Of a stretch of DNA of 64,000 nt, positions 25,244 to 36,311 are shown piece after piece. Source of the stretch: Liolophura sinensis (lineage: Eukaryota; Mollusca; Polyplacophora; Chitonida; Chitonidae). The position numbers were made by a program, and so were the translations under genes. Below the pieces are notes generated by a model that saw only the letters and a program-made list of their open reading frames with translations, searched no databases and was not told the DNA's origin. The stretch's first letter is position 1; the number at the start of each line of letters is the position of its first letter. The DNA lies in the NCBI RefSeq assembly GCF_032854445.1, contig NC_088301.1, forward strand, positions 4,265,703-4,329,702. Reading direction: 5' to 3'.

Positions 25244-25562
25244 GTGAGTAAGTGAATGCTTGGGGTTTAACGTCGTACTTAACATTTTTTCAGCCATATG
25301 ACGACGAAGGAATCCTTAGAGCTGCTTCACTAAGACACCTTACCGAAAACAAGTAAACTGCCCCGCCCGAGACATTATATATACTGATACACGTCAACCA
25401 GTCGTTGCACTATCCTCCTCATGCTAAACGCCAGGCGACGAAGTTACAACTTCCTCTTTTAAGGTCTTAGGTCTGACGCGACCCAGGATTGACCCTGGAT
25501 CTACCGCCCTGGAAGCGAGTTTCTTTATTTCTAAATACCAACTGTGCTATCGGGACCAGTCA
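25244..25562 (-). mobile_element. SINE family II in unit copy 2
   Basis: Same element and same internal deletions as in copy 1, which shows that both descend from one already-deleted ancestor. Confidence 0.88.
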
Positions 25563-27610
25563 CGTTCTCGAATCCAGCTCGATCGCGGGTGGATTTATCG
25601 CCAGGGGTCTTATTGTAAGCTGTAAAATATTAATATCATTTACTGAATTCAGGATATCATCTGAATGCCGACATATTTTAGGAAAAAAGTCCATATATTT
25701 ATTTTATGAATACCATATAAATAAAGAAACAATGCGTAAGGAAATGAATGATTTATGTGTAATTCTTTTCTATTGTAGAAAATTTACACACCATAACTCC
25801 TTAGTAAAATATTTAAAAAATGTACAATTTTCTTACGCACAATAGAGTATACCTAAAGTGATCTGTAGGGAGAAAATTACAGGTGATTTTGCACTGCGCA
25901 GGGGTTGTCTCCCTTTTATAGGCTGACACTTTCAGTGGTTGGAGCAGCGAGTATCCATGACTTCAGTGGGTTTTTTGAACAATTTTTCAACATTTGAAAT
26001 AGTTTAGAAATACAAGAATTTCCTGATTTATCCGACATGAATGGGTAAAAATATGTCAATCAACGCTTCTGTGTAATTAATAAATATTTCAGGGATGGGG
26101 GGGGGGGGGGGGAACTCAAAACCCCTGATGTAAACACGTGTTCATTGTGTCAGGTATATATACTTTGTGCAATGCCAACAAAAGCGTGGTCCGGAGGAGC
26201 TGGGTTATCTTGAATCGTTCAAAATCTCTTCCCACTCCAACCTTAGACCGCTTTTTTTTTTTTTTTTTTCCCTCCCACATTCTGATGATTAATATGTAGG
26301 TAATGAACTTACTAACCAAGCAAGCTCCGTTTTGTTAACGGAAGACACCGGTCTAACCTCTACCTGTATCACATGGCATGGTATAGACCTTATTCTGGTG
26401 CAGATTTCAGAATAAAACTTGTATTCTTAGAAATGGTTGAATTGCAAACAGAAATATTGAATAGTGTAACGCCTTGCGTGCATTTCTTGGAGTTGTAATG
26501 TATATCCCTGAATATAAAATTCCCACGGACCATAACACTGTTGTCATCCAATATATGCATGGGTTTGGAAATACAGTAGTACTTGTAGTCGTCATATTGC
26601 ACTCTGTCAACTGGAATTGTGCTTAACTGTATTGAAATCAAAGTGTACTTTTCATCTTCTAATTCAACATTATTAGTACATCAGTTGTTTTATTAAAGAT
26701 ATAAAATAATGGACCTTGGTGAGATTATATTGGGCCTAAGTAGTACGTACAACGTTGCTGGGTATACATTTGTGCAGTCTATAACCTTGTGAGTCTGTTG
26801 AAAACCATTGTCTTCCTACAGCGGGTTTTAACCGCAGTGTGCACAGTCTGCATATAAAGGAGAACGTTTAATTCTACTATATAGCCGTGTAATAACAGAA
26901 GGTGGGAGGTGAGGAGACGTTTATCACATCTGCTCGGGCTTTCTGCATGTCCGTGGTAATGCGGCGGTGGCAGTGATGCTAAATCAGTACAAATGAAGCC
27001 CTAAACAACGAGTCACACAAGATGCGGGTCCAGTCCACGTCTTGTACAGGCTATGTGTAGATTCTGCATCTCTCTTTGTCCATATCAGAACTTTAGTGAG
27101 TATGGAAGTCGGCTGAGGACATATTGCCCTGCGGCTCCAGGTACCATGACCAATCACACCAATGGTGACCGTGTGTGCCGTAATTGTTGTGTATAACCGA
27201 ATACTTTATCAATTTTGTAATCACAATGCTAATTCACTAATAATATTCATACAGGGACTCTCTGTGCTGAGCGCCATGGGAGGTAGCGACAAGTACCATT
27301 TGTTATAGCCAGGCACAGTCTGCCTGCTTTATGCAGTGTAATAAGGGACACATGCACTTGCGTATGGAGTGCACATGTATTTAGAAACACTAGTAAGGCG
27401 GTTCACGTGTTAGATCAGGACCCTGTATATTGCTTGTCTAATCAGGCTAATGTCCACACAGAATTTGTTGGGCAAAGTATTCAGGCAATATTGTCGTGAG
27501 TGATACAGAAAAACGTGCAGATATTGGTAAAGAAATTACTCAATCCGACATGGTATAGAAGTGGGTTGGATTTTCGATGACAAAAACGGTTTCTAAACAC
27601 ATTTACACTG

Positions 27611-27947
27611 GTTACCATGGCAGCAAGATAAATTTTTATGAGAAAATGATTTATATGTCACAGAGGTAATTTTTTTGGCATTTTATGCCACTGTTAACTT
27701 CATATAATTTATTCATTTCCTGTTACACAAAAAGTCACAAATCACCACTAAAACAACTTTTGGTTCCTATTTTCGTTACCATGGCATCAGCATTTTCTAG
27801 ATATACTAGTAACACAGAATATATCAGCATGATAGCCTCGAAAGCCTTGAAAAGATATGTCGAGAAGACAGTTAACTAAACGAAAGGTATGTGTTAAGTG
27901 TACAGCCATGTAGGTAATCTAACAAATGTAGTGGTTTCCATGGCAAC
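27611..27947. promoter_or_regulatory. X-box (RFX-type) palindromes in unit copy 2
   Basis: GTTACCATGGCAGC at 27611, GTTACCATGGCATC at 27775 and GTTTCCATGGCAAC at 27934-27947, at the same relative positions as in copy 1 (offset 5,315). Confidence 0.55.
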
Positions 27948-28180
27948 ACTATGGTAATATGTTGGAAATGGTTTCTGAAACCAACTGTCAGCCATGAGGT
28001 TAATTCGTTTCTTTATTGTTTATATTATAAGCTGGTTTCGATGGTTCAACATGGTTAGAATCAGTGAAGATTGGTTTCTGTGTGATTATATACATGAATT
28101 CTCATACGATGTATAGCCTATGATAGGCTAAACATATAATTAATCTATGTTATATGTGCATTGAAAAATTTTTCTTTGGG

Positions 28181-28433
28181 GCCTCCGTAGCTCAGTTGGT
28201 TAGCGCGCTAGCGCAGCGTAATGACCCAGGAGTCTCTCACCAATGCAGTCGCTGTAAGTTCGTCCAGCTCATGCTGGCTTCCTCTCCGGCCGTACGTGGG
28301 AAGGTCTGGCCAACAACCTCCGGATGGTCGTGGGATTCCCGGGTTTCCACCCCATCATAATGCTGGCCGCCGATCGTATAAGTGAAATATTCTTGAGTAC
28401 GGCGTAAAACACCAAATAAATAAATAAATAAAA
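28181..28433 (+). mobile_element. SINE family I, full length, in unit copy 2
   Basis: Duplicate of the insertion at 22866 with a few differences, for example GGCCGTACGTGGGAAGGTCT here, which is nearer the family consensus than copy 1. Inherited through the unit duplication rather than inserted independently, because the flanks match. Confidence 0.92.
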
Positions 28434-30082
28434 AATGTCTTACTTCATAAAGTTTTCTTTGTCGTTACTATGACAGTGGATTTTCTAATAAATGTGCTAA
28501 CAATGGTAATAACAATGTTTAATAACAATGGTATCTTTATGTATGATTATCTAGTCAATTAAAAGAAACATGGTAGTGGAAACAAAATATTTGGCCGTTT
28601 AAAGTCTTTTTCACATGAAAGATTTAACCATTTTCAGCTTCATGACAGCGACAATTGGTTATAAGCGGGTCAGCCTCTATTGCAGTGTCATTTCAACAAT
28701 ATATCGCACGCACCAAACAACCAAGTGACCAACTCAATTTTATTCTTCCAGTATCTTGTGTGGCAGGGATAAGTATTCGTAATTTCTCTGAAAATGTATG
28801 TCAAACATCTGTACAGTGGCAGATTGAGTATTTTCTGTCATTTTGCAATGCACTTTTATATTCACATGCATTTAATTAGAAGATTTTTTTATGATGACAA
28901 ATCGAAATCGAAATGTTTCTGTTGAAATTGCTGGATACATGTAGGTTGATATGTACTTTACTTTCAAGCAAAGGTTCAAAACAATACTCCTACCATATCT
29001 ACCGTGTTTAGTCATTCAGTGATCAGTGTCTGAAGGTTTTAACAGTGGCTATTGCTGAAGTAACAAATTTGACAATTAAGCAGCATGTATTTATTAAAGA
29101 ATTTTGGAGAAACACATCTACATATAAACTACTGTAGTTCAAGCCATGTGTTCTTTCAAACACACAATAGCGTGTAGTCTGGCAGAAGGCACTATTGCAC
29201 GTTATTGTGCGATTCGCAGGAGTTGCCGCCCCTTTCAGCCGTTTACTTTTTTGCGTGACGCGTCAAGTATTCATGACTCTAGTTGAGTTCTTTGAACAAT
29301 GTTTCAAGATTTAAAATAGTTTACAAATACGAAATTTTCGAGTTTTATCCCATATCATTTTAAAATGGAAAGATATAATTTAGATTTTTATTTAAATTTT
29401 GTTTTCCACATATACGTATATATAATTGTGCCCAGTGGGAATATTTTTTTTGTAGTTCGCTCTGGACGTACCACTGGGCATTTATTGACCTTTCACACTG
29501 AATATAACAGTTCACCTTCAGAGTACCCACGTTCTCATGTATTGCAGGTGCCCGTGCAATGTCAAGGAATTAGTTCTCTTTGCCTGGTGCCCATTTTCCC
29601 TGCATGAACTGTATCAGCAGTGTAGGTCTATATGAACTTTGTGAAGTTCTCGGAAAAATGATTCACTCTTTAAATTGTGTATCATTGCAAGAATTTAATG
29701 ATTTATCCGAAGTTATTTCAAACGGCAATATGTCATTAACAGTTTCCATGTAATTTCCAAACAGTTCAGGGCTAATATTCTAATATCTGCGCACCTTGTG
29801 TAACCACGAGTTTATTCTGTCAGACATATACTTTGTACAAAGCTCAGCTTACTGTGGTCAGGAGGAGCTGAGTTGTCCCGAACCCTTGTTAAGCACTACC
29901 TTGCCCTCCATCAATAGACCATTATCTGTTTTGTCACTTGTCGTTCTAGCTACTGTTGTCAAGGAAGAAAAGAACTATAAATTTTGATTAGACAAAATGC
30001 TCACACTTGGGTTATTTCTTAAACAAAACATCCTTCTAACGACTTACCATAGAATGACCTCATGAATTGAAGTAGGGCATTC

Positions 30083-30235
30083 TATTTATTTATTCATTTA
30101 TTTAGTGGTGTTTTACGCCGTACTCAAGAATATATTTAACTTATACAACGACGGCGAACATTATGTAGGGACGAAACCGCACAGAACCCAGTGAAACCCA
30201 GGACCAACCGCCGGATGCCTCCAAATCTTCTTACT
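30083..30235 (-). mobile_element. Family I-like SINE, most complete of the three unit copies
   Basis: Inverted tail TTTAGTGGTGTTTTACGCCG followed by TACTCAAGAATAT, then TTATACAACGACGGCGAACA and the body through CAACCGCCGGATGCCTCC. The body differs from standard family I (no CCGGCCGTA segment), so it may be a sub-family or an old copy. Confidence 0.75.
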
Positions 30236-30522
30236 ACAAGGCTTTCTGCGCTTCTCACAATAATTGACAACTTTATTAGATTGTCAAATTAGAATAAAGA
30301 AAAGGAATTAAGTGTTGACAACTATAGGCATATAGATCATAAGTTAATAGGTCTATGTGTGTAAATTTTTAAAGGTCTAGTAAGTTGAATAAATGGGCTT
30401 TCAATTGCTGATCCATTGCTCATGTGATATGCACCTGTGCCTCAGAATCAACTAGCCATCTCTACTGCCACAAACCAAACCATAACTTAAGTCTCTATTG
30501 CGTCCGTGAGTCGCGTTCTCGG

Positions 30523-30864
30523 GTGAGTAAGTGAATGCTTGGGGTTTAACGTCGTACTTAACATTTTTTTCAGTCATATGACGACGAAGGAATCCTTAGA
30601 GTGCATGTAATGTACCTTCTTGTTGCAGGACGGATGTTCACCGCTGCTTCAGTGAGACGCCTTACCGAAGGCAAGTAAACCTCCCCGCCCGAGACATTAT
30701 ACTGATACACGTCAACCAGTCGTCGCACTATCGCTTTCATGCCAAACGCCAAGCGAGGAACTCCTCTTTTAAGGTCTTAGGTGTGACTCGACCCAGGATT
30801 GACCCTGGATCTACCGCTCCCGAACCGGACGCTCCACCAACTGTGCTATCGGGGCCGGTCGCGT
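30523..30864 (-). mobile_element. SINE family II in unit copy 3, intact head
   Basis: Minus orientation. The tRNA-like head is preserved (complement of CCGGCCCCGATAGCACAG, then TTGGTGGAGCGTCCGGTTCG). The internal segment around GACGGATGTTCACCGCTGC, absent from copies 1 and 2, is present. Confidence 0.88.
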
Positions 30865-30898
30865 ACTCGAATCCAGCTGGATTCATCGCCAGGGGTCT

Positions 30899-31091
30899 TA
30901 TGGCAAGCTGTAAATTAATGATATCAAACAATGATTAGTATTCTTGATATCATGAACTGAATATGTGATATCTTAAATCCAATTAATGATATCATAAATC
31001 CGTTTTATAATATCATTACATGAATTCAAGATATCTTAAATTATTTTAACATATCAAAAATTGCGTTTATAAAGTAAAACGGCTTGCCATA
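30899..31091. mobile_element. 193-bp foldback element (MITE-like) with GATATC arrays
   Basis: Terminal inverted repeats TATGGCAAGC (30899-30908) and GCTTGCCATA (31082-31091). The interior is a series of GATATC or AAGATATCTT words spaced by about 20-30 AT-rich bases. Copies 1 and 2 keep only a remnant (TTATTGTAAGCTGTAAAATA, then two GATATC words), which looks like an internal deletion. There is no ORF, so it would need a transposase supplied in trans. Confidence 0.7.
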
Positions 31092-33217
31092 CGGTCTAAC
31101 ATCAGCATCTTGTCAGGCTAAATTTCCCGTCAGGGCTCTGTATATATCTGAGTGCCGACATATTTTAGGAAAAAAGTCCATATATTTTTTTTAAGAATAC
31201 TAGAAATAAACATACAATGACTAAGAAAATCCATGTCTATCTGATTACCGTAAACACACTCACCTTTCACAGTGTTCCATTCCGGCACAAGTTTGAAATA
31301 AAATTGAATAATTAACTGTACACACATAACAGTGGAGTAAAACTATTTACTTGAAAAGTTTGAAAAGTGGCTATTGGTGAAGTAACGTATTGGACAATTA
31401 AACAGCGTCGTTGTATTTATTAAAGATTTTTTTTTCAGACACATGCATACATTCATATATTTATATTCAATACATTAGTGAATTTTGAACTGTATAATCT
31501 ACAGTACGAGCTGACTACACAAACTTGGTAATGAAGGCTTTGTTACCGGTATATATAAAACGTATAGGCCTATATACATGCCAGGGAGTGTCTCAATTCA
31601 TATTTATGATTGATGTGTAATTCTTTTCTATTGTAGAAAATTTACACACCATAACTCCTTAGTAAAATATTGAAAAATGTATAACTTTCAAACGCACAAT
31701 AGAGTATACCTAAAGTGATCTACATGTATATGGAGAAAATTACAGGTGATAATGCAATACGCTGGGGTTGTCTCCCTTTTATGGGCTGACACTTTCAGTG
31801 GTTGGAGCAGCGAGTATCCATGACTTCAGTGAGTTCTTTGAACAATTTTTCAACATTTGAAATAGTTTAGAAATACAAGAATTTCCTGATTTATCCGATA
31901 TGAATGAGTGAAAATATGTAGTTTACAGCTTCTGTGTAATTTATAAATATTTCAGGGGATTGGGGTGTCTAAATACCCATGATGTAAACACGTGTTCATT
32001 GTGTCAGGTATATATACTCTGTGCAGTCCTTTCATTACCGTGGTCCGGAGGAGCTGGGTTATCTTGAAACTTTCAATCTGTCTTCCCACTCCAACATTAG
32101 ACCGCTTTTTGTTTTCTTTTTTTCTTCTTCTTTTTTTTCCCCTCCCACATTCTGATGATTAATATGTAGGTAATGAACTTACTAACCAAGCAAGCTCCGT
32201 TTTGTTAACGGAAGACACCGGTCTAACCTCTACCTGTATCACATGGTGTAGACCTTATTTTGGTGCAGATTTCAGAATAAAACTTGTATTCTTAAAAATG
32301 GTTGAATTGCAAACAGAAATATCGAATAGTGTAACGCCTTGCGTGCATTTCTTGGAGTTGTAATGTATATCCCTGAATATAAAATTCCCACGGACCATAA
32401 CACTGTTGTCATCCAATATATGCATGAGTTTGGAAATACAGTAGTATTTGTAGTCGTCATATTGCACTCTGTCAACTGGAATTGTACTTAACTGTATTGG
32501 AATCAAAGTGTACTTTTCATCTTCTAATTCAACATTATTAGTACATCAGTTGTTTTATTAAAGATATACAATAATGGGCCTTGGTGAGATTATATAGGGC
32601 CCAAGTAGTACGTACAGCGCTGCTGGGTATACATTTGTGCAGTCTATAACCCTGTGAGTCTGTTGAAAACCACTGTGTTCTTACAGCGGGGTTTTTAATC
32701 GCAGTGTGCACAGTCTACATATAAAGGAGAACGTTTAATTCTACTATACAGCCGTGTAATAACAGAAGGTGGGAGGTGAGGAGACGTTTATCACATCCCG
32801 TCGTGCCTCATTCACTGGGCTCTGCATGTCCGTGGTAATGCGGCGGTGGCAGTGATGCTAAATCAGTACAAATGAAGCCCTAAACAACGAGTCACACAAG
32901 ATGCGGGTCCAGTCCACGTCTTGTACAGGCTATGTGTAGATTCTGCATCTCTCTTTGTCCATATCAGAACTTTAGTGAGTATGGAAGTCGGCTGAGGACA
33001 TATCGCCCTGCGGCTCCAGGTACGACGACCAGTCACACCAATGGTGACCGTGTGGCGTTTGACAAGATGTCATCATCCGGCTTCCATAAGTGAGAGCTAT
33101 AGTGATAGACGGCACTCGTAGGCCCGTTCGCACTGATTTTCCACGTGGGAGTGTTCGTCGGTAACTTGACTTTCAGTCGTTAGAACATGAACACGAAGTT
33201 TTCTACTTAGGAGTTGT

Positions 33218-33580
33218 GACCGGCCCGGATAGCACAGTTGGTAGAGCGTCCGCTTCGGGACCGGTAGATCCAGGATCAATCCTTGATCGAGTCACACCTA
33301 AGACTTTAAAAGAGGAAGTTGTAACTTCCTCGCTTGGCGTTCAGCATGAAGGGGATAGTGCAACGACTGGTTGACCCGTATCAGTATAATGACTCGGGCG
33401 AAGCGGCTTACTTGCCTTCGGTAAGTGTCTCAGTGAAGCAGCACTAAATAAAAGAGCGGTGGAAATCCGTCTGCAACAAGGAGGCACATTACACGTACAT
33501 GCACCCTAAGGATTCCTTCTTCGTCATATGACTGAAAAATTGTTGAGTACGACGTTAAACCCCAAGCACTCACTCACTCA
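33218..33580 (+). mobile_element. SINE family II, full length with perfect 15-bp target duplication
   Basis: The tRNA-like head CCCGGATAGCACAGTTGGTA, then GAGCGTCCGCTTCGGGACCG, leads into a body with the AGGAAGTTGTAACTTCCTC palindrome and a tail TTGAGTACGACGTTAAACCC ending in CACTCACTCACTCA. The direct repeat CTACTTAGGAGTTGT flanks it exactly at 33203-33217 and 33581-33595, proving LINE-type target-primed insertion. The untouched duplication implies a fairly recent event. Confidence 0.95.
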
Positions 33581-34255
33581 CTACTTAGGAGTTGTCTTCC
33601 ATTTGTCGGAAAGTTCGTCAGTGACTTGCCTAACGTGGGTGGTTTACGCCATGCGCTCTGATTAATTTACCAATTAAACTGATCACAATCGTGTAAATGT
33701 AAAATTCTTCAGTTTTGCCAGAACAATGAAAAAATAAATAAATAAAGTTAGTGAGTGTAGCATTAAACAACAATCAATCAGTAAATCACTGCATAGAAAG
33801 CGGAGCATGGACTGTTACGGAGGTACATATTTACAAACCGTAAGTGTCTGATGGGACATGCACAATAGCAATTACAGGTAATTAAGGTGAATTAGTAAAC
33901 ATGAAAAGAATCTTCAGAAGAGTTCATTTTGGTGAATGAATATAATATCGACAAGGGCTTAAAAGCTATGTTTCTGTACGATAATTTCCAGACGAAAATA
34001 TAACAGTAGTGTGTCGTAATTTGTTGTGTATAATCGAATACTTTATCTCTTTGTAATCACAATGCTATTTTCACCAATAATATTTTCAAGAGGACATGAC
34101 AATGTATTTATTTATCTTCGTTTCACCCTATATAAGAGTTTAAGTGAAAGAATACGCTATATTAAAGCAGTATGAAGATTATAGTTTTCAATGGCCTTCA
34201 CACTGGAGCTCTCAGTGCTGAGCACTATGTGACGTATCGACAAGCACCATTTATT

Positions 34256-34350
34256 AAAAAGTCTTTGCATGACATGACCCGACCCGGGTTTGATCCCAGG
34301 ACTCCAGATTTGAGATTTTGAGGCGAACGCTCTAAGCATTTCAACTGCAT
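34256..34350 (-). mobile_element. tRNA-like SINE head fragment, another family
   Basis: On the minus strand it reads CTTAGAGCGTTCGCCTC (A-box side) and then GGGATCAAACCCGGGTCGGG (B-box side), the layout of a degenerate tRNA promoter. No matching body is recognised. Not a functional tRNA: the stems do not pair properly. Confidence 0.45.
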
Positions 34351-34479
34351 ATGATTTACAATCTGCAATAAGTATGTTTTTGATCACTTCGCCACGTATT
34401 CATTGCCCAGTTTACCAATCTTCTCATGTCTCCCTCCGCGCGGCTCCCGGCTTTTGGAAGAGTGGTGTATTTTGCTTAA

Positions 34480-36190
34480 TACTGATTGAGGGGGGGGGGG
34501 GGGGCTTATGTCCGGCAGGTTTTTTTGTTCGCGGGGTTTTTGTCCCGTCCTCCCCACCCCACCCACCGTATTTTCCACTCATATCTTGGCTGAGGTCTCA
34601 CGGTATACATGTACATGAACTCACATGGTAACAAATATATAGCCATGGCACATATACGTGTAAGTAACATATAGTATGATGACAGTACTGATTCCTTTAC
34701 AATATAAGAACCAGGATACAAAGGCACAATATAGAGTATAATGCCAGTAAACTAATTCAAAGAATAAAAAAATAAATAAAAGTCATTGTGAAAAAATTTC
34801 GTCACAGACGCTCATCTGTGGCTGTCGTATTAATGGCTGGGCCACAGCTCTTAAACTCGGAGACCCCAATGTTAAACTTTCATGAAATCTCGACGCGAAA
34901 CTCGGAACACTGGCTTTTAATAATTTTTTTTGGTCAGTTGTACGGCTTTTCGACCCCACGTCTCGAGGCACCAGTTAACTTTCAATGGCTGCATGAGAAA
35001 GCCTCCATAGGTCACACGAGTTCCGGGGTCTAACATGATCTGAGGTAGACTTTTTAAAACTCTGTCATTTTTTTTTTTTTTTTGCGTATATCACTTTCCC
35101 GGCTCGGTACTCTTAAGCCCCTTTGTCGGTACTCCCAAAATGGCTCATCTACGGTAATCTAGGGTTGCGGAGCTTCCGGGGCTAGGGTCCGTGTTAGTTA
35201 CCCCATTGCCCAAAACCCGCTACCGTCCAAGCCCACTTTGAATTCTATTCCAACGCCACTATTGGAGATATGTAAAATCTATGATTTCAACCGTATATTT
35301 AGTCACTTAATTCATATAGGGTCTATTTAGTTCAAGTATTTTAATTCAAGGACTGTGATATAAAAAAACGTGTTCACGAGGAGTTTCAGCCGATGTAAGA
35401 ATATTGACTGGAATTTAATCACTGATGTGTAACTCATTTCGAGAAAATTCAGGCACCGAAGTTCCTGATTATACTACTGAAATATGTATAAATTCAAACA
35501 GATAAAAGTCTGTATTCTCGAATTAATGTATACCGGTAACATTCAGACCGGTAGTGGCGTAGTATAGAATTCTGATTCCAAACAGGTGATTGTGCAAGGC
35601 GAATAGGTTGCCTCCCTTCATACGTGCACACTTTACTTGCCTTATGTATCAAAGATGAATAGCTTTTGCACAGTGTTTTAAACAATATTTCATTATTTAA
35701 AAATCCCCAAAATACAAAAATTTCTTGATTTTTCCCACATTAGTTTAAGTGGAAATATGTCACCGCATAGTTTCCACACAGTTCAGGGCTAAATCCAGTA
35801 ACCCTGATGTAAGCACGTGTTCAGTGGGTCAGTTACATAAACCCTATACAATTCTAGTCGTGTGTGGTTCGGAGGAACTGGGTTATCCGATCGTGCTGAA
35901 TTGTCATCCCATGCCATAAATAGACCGCATCATTTTTACTTATCTTTATTTCTTGGTGTTATTGGGTGATTATGTTTCGTGGTTGTTCTCGTGTCGCGCT
36001 CTAGCTTCCCGCTCTGTTGTCAATTGAGGGCTTGTGAATTCACATATGATAGGTACACATATCATGCTAGGGGGGTGTTGAGGGTTAACATCCTTATCTT
36101 CTCTTCGCTCCCTGGACAAACGAGTTTCAATCCCATCCCCAGACATTCCATCACTTATAGAGATAACTAACTATATTTTGTAGCGCGTGG
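34480..36190. other. Older diverged pieces of the duplicated unit
   Basis: 34800-34990 matches 16015-16130 (CTCATCTGTGGCTGTC and GGCACCA.TTAACTTT.AATGGCTG). 35575-35930 matches the internal blocks of the recent units (CAGGTGATT.TGC..., TTCAGGGCTAA, GTGGTTCGGAGGAACTGGG). A run of 14 G sits near 34490. No gene was seen. The duplicated family therefore once extended to about 36 kb. Confidence 0.6.
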
Positions 36191-36311
36191 TATTCAAAAA
36201 GTTGATTATTTTTAAAATCAGTCAATATCAAAACCAATCAATATTGTGTGTGGCCGCCCTTTGCTTCTATATGCATGCAAAATCTCTCCGATGCATAGAA
36301 AAAGTCATTCG

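Larger units (their letters stand above)
24425..29764. repeat. Recent 5.3-kb duplicated unit, copy 2
   Basis: About 5,340 bp, aligned to copy 1 with an offset of 5,284-5,315 and nearly identical in most blocks. Contents: a partly deleted family I SINE (24848-24955), a family II SINE (25244-25562), a foldback remnant (25612-25670), the GTGGTCCGGAGGAGCTGGG block (near 26190), a TATA-like CATATAAAGGAG at about 26852, X-box palindromes (27611-27947) and a family I SINE (28181). The Tc1 element is absent. Confidence 0.88.
29765..34255. repeat. Recent duplicated unit, copy 3, interrupted and truncated
   Basis: Aligns with the first 2.9 kb of copies 1 and 2, but carries extra sequence that they have lost: the fuller family I remnant (30083-30235), the fuller family II SINE head and the complete GATATC element (30899-31091). 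Homology breaks at about 33056 inside ...GGTGACCGTGTG, resumes near 34012 (TCGTAATTTGTTGTGTATAA) and fades by about 34255. The intervening 0.95 kb holds a family II SINE and unassigned DNA. The X-box half of the unit is missing. Confidence 0.82.

Noticed and set aside
29410-29640. Minus-strand stretch reading GTLKVNCYIQCERSINAQWY, like the first half of an Ig domain
   Set aside because: The equivalent stretch in copy 2 has a one-base frameshift, and the old copy has stops in the same frame, so the reading is chance.
21093-32506. Three conserved minus-strand ORFs (21093, 26390, 32255) with VQYDDYKYYCISK, resembling the F strand of an Ig domain
   Set aside because: The copies are near-identical recent duplicates, so an open frame is expected. 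The few differences between them are mostly amino-acid changing (L/P, F/S, V/F, N/D, E/K), which fits neutral drift and not protein constraint. No matching partner exon was found.
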